9,886 nt of DNA from RGIG7213 sp045657205 (GTDB lineage: Bacteria > Bacillota > Clostridia > Oscillospirales > CAG-272). The stretch lies in NCBI GenBank assembly GCA_045657205.1, contig JAZOSS010000027.1, forward strand, positions 1-9,886, read 5' to 3'. A model generated the notes under the pieces. That model worked only from the letters and a program-made list of their open reading frames with translations, made no database searches and was not told the origin of the DNA. The first letter of the stretch is position 1. Each line of letters begins with the position of its first letter. The position numbers and the translations under genes are program-made. Positions 6,481 to 9,886 of this stretch are shown piece after piece.

Positions 6481-7318
6481 CGGTAAAAAAACGTCCTCGG
6501 ATATGAGAGGTGAAATAAGAGAAAGAACGCTGAAATTCAAGGAAGAAAACGGCTTTTTGCCGGGACTTGCCGTAATCATCGTCGGTGAAGATCCCGCCTC
6601 GCAGGTCTACGTAAGAAACAAAAAAAAGGACTGCGACGAGGTCGGATTTAATTCCGAGGTCATAGCGCTTCCCGAAAATACGACCGAAGAAGAGCTTTTG
6701 AGTCTTATTGATACGCTCAACAAAAGAGACGATATGCACGGTATACTCGTTCAGCTTCCTTTGCCCAAGCACCTCGATTCGGAAATAGTAATAGCGGCAA
6801 TAGACCCCGACAAGGACGTTGACGCGTTCAGCTACGTAAACGTCGGTAAGATAACAGTCGGAACACACAGCTTTTTGCCCTGCACGCCTGCAGGAGTTAT
6901 GGAGCTTTTGAAGCGTTATAATATCGAAGTTGAGGGCAAAAACTGCGTTGTCGTCGGCAGAAGCAATATTGTCGGAAAACCTATGGGACTGCTTCTTTTG
7001 CACGCAAACGGAACGGTAACGATCGCTCACTCGCGTACAAAGAATCTTGCCGAGGTAACGCGTGAAGCGGATATACTCGTTTGCGCCGTCGGTAAGGCTG
7101 ATTTCATCACGGGCGATATGATAAAAGAAGGTGCTGTCGTCATCGACGTCGGTATGAATAAGAATAAAGAGGGCAAGCTCACAGGCGACGTTGACTACGC
7201 AAGCTGTTTTGAAAAGGCTTCCGCAATAACACCCGTACCGGGCGGTGTCGGACCTATGACGAGAGTAATGCTGCTTGAAAACACACTCACAGCCGCACAG
7301 CACAAAGCCGGAAAATGA
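6464..7318 (+). CDS. folD: Bifunctional methylenetetrahydrofolate dehydrogenase/cyclohydrolase FolD
   Basis: A 284-residue cytoplasmic enzyme of standard length for FolD. It interconverts 5,10-methylene-, 5,10-methenyl- and 10-formyl-tetrahydrofolate, using NADP, to feed purine, formyl-Met and one-carbon metabolism. Motifs in order: ALIIDGK (2-8); the catalytic segment SQVYVRNKKKDCDEVGF (46-62) with Y49 and K53; GILVQLPLPKHL (93-104) with Q97; DKDVDAF (116-122) with D120; FLPCTPAGV (137-145); the nucleotide-binding VVVGRSNIVGKPMG (162-175); and the C-terminal AITPVPGGVGPMTRVML (254-270). All key residues are present. It is last in the five-gene operon and overlaps lgt by 17 bases. A hairpin 71 bases after its stop, and the strong hairpin at 7484-7519, are candidate ends of its transcript. 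Confidence 0.97.
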   Translation: MALIIDGKKTSSDMRGEIRERTLKFKEENGFLPGLAVIIVGEDPASQVYVRNKKKDCDEVGFNSEVIALPENTTEEELLSLIDTLNKRDDMHGILVQLPLPKHLDSEIVIAAIDPDKDVDAFSYVNVGKITVGTHSFLPCTPAGVMELLKRYNIEVEGKNCVVVGRSNIVGKPMGLLLLHANGTVTIAHSRTKNLAEVTREADILVCAVGKADFITGDMIKEGAVVIDVGMNKNKEGKLTGDVDYASCFEKASAITPVPGGVGPMTRVMLLENTLTAAQHKAGK

Positions 7319-7480
7319 TCTTCAATTAAATAAAAAACAGACTCGGGCTTTCTCTGTTGCACTTGACTTGACAATCTGCCCGGTCCCACTTCTCCTACCG
7401 GAGAAGGCTTTTAATCAGGCGCAGATGTTTTCTGCACTGGGCATTATCCTGGTATTAATTCAGAGAGTCAAAATGAGGAA
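7319..7480. other. Gene-free spacer between folD and ymdB
   Basis: I see no credible gene in these bases. Open frames crossing it lack a ribosome binding site and continue antisense into ymdB. A tandem CTTGACTTGAC with a TTGACA lies at about 7362-7372, but no -10 follows at the right distance. Runs of CG-rich and AT-rich sequence alternate, giving a texture unlike the flanking genes. It contains one weak hairpin, listed separately. Confidence 0.5.
7389..7410 (+). terminator. Possible terminator hairpin after folD
   Basis: A perfect 7-base stem (CTTCTCC 7389-7395 and GGAGAAG 7400-7406) with a TACC loop is followed by GCTTTTAAT. The T-run is short, so termination may be partial. Confidence 0.45.
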
Positions 7481-7483
7481 TAA

Positions 7484-7519
7484 AAAATCGGATCTTTGCG
7501 TACACAAAGATCCGATTTT
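7484..7519 (-). terminator. Strong, possibly bidirectional terminator between folD and ymdB
   Basis: A perfect 15-base inverted repeat (7484-7498 with 7505-7519) and a 6-base loop. Read on the minus strand it begins 2 bases after the ymdB stop codon and continues into TTTTTTA, a good intrinsic terminator for spoIID-ymdB. On the plus strand the stem ends in TTTT only, but it could also stop read-through from folD. Confidence 0.9.
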
Positions 7520-7520
7520 A

Positions 7521-8291
7521 TCAATATTCAAAAAGCTTTGCAGAGGTGGTTCTTTTTTTGTCCGTATCGTACTCAAATATTGCCCCGTGGAGCTTTACTT
7601 CGTTTTCGGAAACGTCAAATTTTACGGGCATATGAGTCAAAAATTTCTCGATTATTTTCTCTTTTTTTATTCCGAGCACGGAGTTTTCAGGTCCGCACAT
7701 ACCGAGGTCGGTTATATATCCGCTTCCTTCGGGCATTATTCTTATATCGGCTGTCTGCACGTGCGTGTGCGTACCGAAGATGATATTCACCTTTCCGTCG
7801 AAATAGTGCGCCATTGCGATCTTTTCACTCGTCGATTCAGCGTGGATATCAAGTATACTTACGTCGTGCTCGGGTGCATTTTTAAGCATCTTTTCGACCG
7901 TTCTGAACGGACACGCAAGCGGCTCCATAAACACGTTCCCCATAACGTTCATAACGAAATACCGCACCCCGTCCGCCTTTACGAGCGTACAGCCGACCCC
8001 GCTTACTTCATCGGGAAAATTCCCCGGGCGTATCACGTACGGATTATCGTCAAGATACTCCCTTATCTCACGTCTTTTGAACGTGTGGTTTCCCGCCGTT
8101 ACGACGTCTGCACCGTATTTTATCAGCGTTTCCGTGCTTTTAATATCCATTCCGCCGTCGGCTGCATTTTCTCCGTTTATGACGGTGAAATCTATCTTTT
8201 CTGCTTTTCTTATTCCCCACAGGGAATTTTTTATCTTATCAACAGAGGACGTGCCGACCACGTCCCCCAGAGTTAATATTTTCAGTATCAT
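7521..8291 (-). CDS. ymdB: YmdB-family metallophosphoesterase (cyclic nucleotide phosphodiesterase)
   Basis: A 256-residue cytoplasmic protein matching the YmdB family (TIGR00282), about 260 residues long. The dinuclear metal site is complete: D10 (LTLGDVVG), E41 and N42 (INGENAADGG), N68 and H69 (TAGNHTF), H150 (DIHAESTSEK), H175 and H177 (FGTHTHVQTAD). The C-terminal ITDLGMCGPENSVLGI is also typical. In B. subtilis YmdB hydrolyses 2',3'- and 3',5'-cyclic nucleotides and influences biofilm and motility decisions; the physiological substrate here is inferred. Its ATG shares one base with the stop of the upstream spoIID-like gene (TGATG) and has only a weak AGG nearby, so translation is probably coupled. 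A strong terminator lies 2 bases past its stop. Elsewhere ymdB is often near rny and spoVS; pairing with spoIID is less usual. Confidence 0.95.
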   Translation of the reverse strand: MILKILTLGDVVGTSSVDKIKNSLWGIRKAEKIDFTVINGENAADGGMDIKSTETLIKYGADVVTAGNHTFKRREIREYLDDNPYVIRPGNFPDEVSGVGCTLVKADGVRYFVMNVMGNVFMEPLACPFRTVEKMLKNAPEHDVSILDIHAESTSEKIAMAHYFDGKVNIIFGTHTHVQTADIRIMPEGSGYITDLGMCGPENSVLGIKKEKIIEKFLTHMPVKFDVSENEVKLHGAIFEYDTDKKRTTSAKLFEY

Positions 8292-9577
8292 CAGCCTATT
8301 TTATAGCTTCCTATCGTAACGTCCGTATAGTAGTGGCAAAGTATCTCGGCGTACGTGTAACCGTCCTTTGCAAGAAGGTTTGCTCCGTACTGGCTCATTC
8401 CGATACCGTGGCCGCGTCCTCTTACGGTAAATACGAATTCATCGTTTTCAGCATCGTATTTTATCGAATAATTTGCCGCCGCGAGGCTGAATACCGCCTG
8501 TATCTCACGACCTGTAAATTCAACACCGCCTATCGTAAGGCTGTTGACTCTTCCGCTTTTATTGAGTACGACGTTCGTTACCCAATTTGCGGGATCTTCC
8601 GAAAGGGACACCTTGCTTGACTCTGCACATACGTACTTTTTAAACTTTGCAGATGTAAATGTTTCAGTCTTTACCGCACCGTCGAAGCTTGAATCCTCGG
8701 GTGATGATACGGATTTAAGATACGGATAATCACCGCCCCAGACGTTTTCAACGTCGTCCGTGAACTTATAAGACATAGAGTGGAACGCGGAGAATATCGG
8801 CTCGCCCTCATAGAGCATTACCTGCCCCTTCGTTGCATCAACCGCGGGACATACGGCTTCAAATATCTTGTCGGCGTATGCTTTTCCCCACTTGCTTTCC
8901 GCTTCTTCTCTTGAAATGAACGCCTGGCAGTGACCGCTGTTGGTGCATATGTGTGCACCGTTTTTGCCGTGGCTTGAAGAATTGAAGCTGTTGTTTATCA
9001 TCTTGTAAAGTGCGTATGTTCTGCACGCTATCGCCTGAGCTTTAAGTGCCTCGTCGTCGAAGTAAGAAGGCATTTCAGCCGCAACGACACCGTAGAGGTA
9101 CTCCGTCATTGACATCGTTTCGTACGTTTTCGTTCTGTGCATATACACCCTGAGATTTTTTTCGTCGTCGCTCGATTCCGCCCCGGGTGACAAAGATACT
9201 GTGAAATTCGGAAGCTTTTCAACTTCTTCGGGAACTCTTTCATCTTCGAAAGCTTCACCGTCCTCGGTGTCCTGTGACGTTTCGTTTTTATAACTGTCAA
9301 GCACCTGCAGGTGGAACAAGGGTGACAGGGCGAAGGAGTCGTCCTCGTCGTATTCAAAAATTATTTCGTCACCGTTTTCGGGTGTTTCGGGTACTTCGCA
9401 AACACGGTCGCCGCAGTCGGCATCTATTACCGAATCCGTTTCGTTCTGCTTATCCGTGCTGAGTATATCACCCGATATGGGGGCATTTTCGCCGTTGTAG
9501 TACGCATTTGTTAAAACTAAGGGAACAAGTATGGCTGCGGCGGCAACAGTCGCTATGACCGATAGTATTCCTTTCAT
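8291..9577 (-). CDS. spoIID: SpoIID/LytB-domain peptidoglycan-processing protein
   Basis: A 428-residue protein with an N-terminal signal anchor (residues 3-26, GILSVIATVAAAAILVPLVL). An acidic, low-complexity linker (about 28-140, rich in E, D and S) follows, then a SpoIID domain (about 142-425). The domain shows MTEYLYGVVAAEMP with E168 at the catalytic Glu position, DEALKAQAIACRTYAL, CTNSGHCQAF (C211, H216, C217), AVDATKGQVMLYEGEPIFSAFHSMSY, VWGGDYPYL and RGRGHGIGMSQYGANLLA. SpoIID is a lytic transglycosylase acting on denuded glycan strands in the DMP machine during engulfment, facing the extracytoplasmic side. B. subtilis SpoIID is shorter (about 340 residues); the excess is the linker. 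The ATG at 9577 is chosen because the hydrophobic anchor begins there and AAAGGA (minus strand, 9589-9594) lies 11 bases upstream. Family certain; it could be a SpoIID-like paralogue rather than the orthologue. Confidence 0.9.
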   Translation of the reverse strand: MKGILSVIATVAAAAILVPLVLTNAYYNGENAPISGDILSTDKQNETDSVIDADCGDRVCEVPETPENGDEIIFEYDEDDSFALSPLFHLQVLDSYKNETSQDTEDGEAFEDERVPEEVEKLPNFTVSLSPGAESSDDEKNLRVYMHRTKTYETMSMTEYLYGVVAAEMPSYFDDEALKAQAIACRTYALYKMINNSFNSSSHGKNGAHICTNSGHCQAFISREEAESKWGKAYADKIFEAVCPAVDATKGQVMLYEGEPIFSAFHSMSYKFTDDVENVWGGDYPYLKSVSSPEDSSFDGAVKTETFTSAKFKKYVCAESSKVSLSEDPANWVTNVVLNKSGRVNSLTIGGVEFTGREIQAVFSLAAANYSIKYDAENDEFVFTVRGRGHGIGMSQYGANLLAKDGYTYAEILCHYYTDVTIGSYKIG

Positions 9578-9628
9578 CTGTAAAATCGTCCTTTCGTGTT
9601 TTTGCCCGTTGGGCTTTGTTAAATATAT

Positions 9629-9634
9629 ATTATA
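9629..9634 (-). promoter_or_regulatory. Possible -10 element for the spoIID-like gene
   Basis: The minus strand has an exact TATAAT about 50 bases before ATG 9577, but the -35 position (9652-9657) reads AAAAGA. A sporulation sigma factor site is possible given the gene's usual sigma-E control, but I cannot match that consensus well. Confidence 0.25.
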
Positions 9635-9681
9635 AACCCTGAAGAAATATATCTTTTTTTGCTCATTTTTTTCAGGAGGGA

Positions 9682-9710
9682 TTGACAAATTTACGTGCCT
9701 TGCTTATAAT
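9682..9710 (+). promoter_or_regulatory. Perfect consensus sigma-A promoter for the GH4 gene
   Basis: TTGACA (9682-9687), a 17-base spacer and TATAAT (9705-9710) match the vegetative consensus at all 12 positions. Transcription would start near 9717, giving a leader of about 80 bases. Such a strong core usually needs a repressor; an inverted repeat lies directly downstream. Confidence 0.9.
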
Positions 9711-9720
9711 AAATTTATAG

Positions 9721-9743
9721 ATGTTGGATAAAAATATCAACAT
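9721..9743 (+). promoter_or_regulatory. Inverted repeat just after the GH4 promoter, candidate operator
   Basis: Arms 9721-9730 and 9735-9743 (right arm TATCAACAT) are complementary over 9 bases, with one extra G (9726 or 9727) in the left arm and an AAAA centre. Its position, from about +5 to +27, suits a repressor of a sugar-utilisation gene. The asymmetric bulge lowers confidence. Confidence 0.45.
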
Positions 9744-9759
9744 ATAGTGTATTTAAGTG

Positions 9760-9783
9760 TCGGCTCATATCGATAACAGCCGA
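9760..9783 (+). promoter_or_regulatory. Leader hairpin upstream of the GH4 ribosome binding site
   Basis: TCGGCT (9760-9765) pairs with AGCCGA (9778-9783) over a 12-base loop, ending 4 bases before the AGAGG ribosome binding site (9788-9792). It has no T-run and may simply structure the leader. No riboswitch class is recognised. Confidence 0.35.
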
Positions 9784-9797
9784 GAAAAGAGGTATAA

Positions 9798-9886
9798 ATG
9801 GGAAAGATAACTTTCATGGGTGCCGGAAGCACCATTTTTGCCAAAAACGTTTTGGGAGATTCAATGCTCACCGAGTCGCTTCGCGA
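9798..9886 (+). CDS. Glycoside hydrolase family 4 enzyme, N-terminal fragment, runs off right edge
   Basis: Only the first 29 residues are present. They read GKITFMGAGSTIFAKNVLGD and then SMLTESLR. The glycine-rich GAGS turn after a beta strand is the NAD-binding Rossmann start of GH4, and FAKNVLGD followed by an LT.SL segment is typical of the alpha-galactosidase/alpha-glucosidase (MelA/AglA) branch. GH4 enzymes are cytoplasmic and use NAD+ and a divalent metal in an oxidation-elimination mechanism. AGAGG at 9788-9792 precedes the ATG by 5 bases. A perfect sigma-A promoter and an operator-like repeat lie upstream, consistent with a sugar-regulated gene. The substrate cannot be assigned from this fragment. 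Confidence 0.85.
   Translation, partial: MGKITFMGAGSTIFAKNVLGDSMLTESLR

Noticed and set aside
6290..7303. 337-residue open frame on the minus strand opposite lgt and folD
   Set aside because: It is antisense to two strongly recognised genes, is rich in Cys, His, Arg and Phe, lacks a ribosome binding site and resembles no family. It is a reading-frame shadow.
7275..8276. 333-residue plus-strand open frame opposite ymdB
   Set aside because: It starts inside folD, crosses the terminator hairpin and lies antisense to ymdB with all its metal ligands. It has no ribosome binding site and no domain pattern.
9578..9688. 37-residue N-terminal extension of the spoIID-like gene
   Set aside because: The extension is hydrophilic, precedes the signal anchor, contains the ribosome binding site for ATG 9577 and overlaps the divergent promoter region.
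1..9886. tRNA, rRNA, CRISPR array, insertion sequence, attachment site or defence system
   Set aside because: I found no cloverleaf, regular spaced repeats, transposase or integrase motifs or flanking direct repeats; nearly all bases are accounted for by recognised genes.

Overview
The window reads as chromosomal DNA from a spore-forming, Gram-positive clostridial bacterium, probably an uncultured gut or rumen lineage of the Oscillospiraceae type. This is inferred from the gene set: a SpoIID/LytB protein, a YtvI-type membrane protein, a YmfF/YmfH M16 pair and a YmdB phosphodiesterase. Dense gene packing with start/stop overlaps, strong AGGAGG-like ribosome binding sites and moderate GC content agree with this. 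Nothing indicates a plasmid, phage, insertion sequence, CRISPR array or defence island; this is compact housekeeping DNA.

Layout. (1) Bases 1-537, minus strand: N-terminal part of an M24B Xaa-Pro aminopeptidase running off the left edge. (2) 626-1657, plus: a polytopic AI-2E/YtvI-type membrane protein, convergent with (3) a 75-residue two-helix membrane protein at 1681-1908, minus. (4) 2054-7318, plus: a tight five-gene operon of a TIM-barrel sugar-isomerase-like protein, ymfF, ymfH, lgt and folD. Neighbouring genes overlap by 4, 8, 1 and 17 bases, and the first gene has a candidate promoter and an operator-like dyad. (5) 7319-7520: a gene-free spacer with two hairpins, one a strong terminator. 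(6) 7521-9577, minus: spoIID-like then ymdB, overlapping by one base (TGATG). (7) 9798-9886, plus: the first 29 residues of a GH4 glycosidase running off the right edge, behind a perfect consensus sigma-A promoter and an inverted repeat.

How the genes work together. YmfF and YmfH look like a split-active-site M16 heterodimer: YmfH carries the HFLEH zinc site and YmfF carries the Arg/Tyr substrate-holding pair. In Bacillus subtilis this pair is linked to EF-P modification, and pepP, often next to efp in Firmicutes, lies on the left edge. Lgt lipidates prolipoproteins and FolD supplies one-carbon folates; their place in the operon probably reflects co-expression rather than one pathway. The SpoIID-like protein (peptidoglycan processing) and YmdB (cyclic-nucleotide phosphodiesterase) form a separate two-gene unit. 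No wholly new system is evident. The points most worth a second look are the regulatory dyads, the split M16 pair, the acidic repeat tail on Lgt and the short membrane protein.
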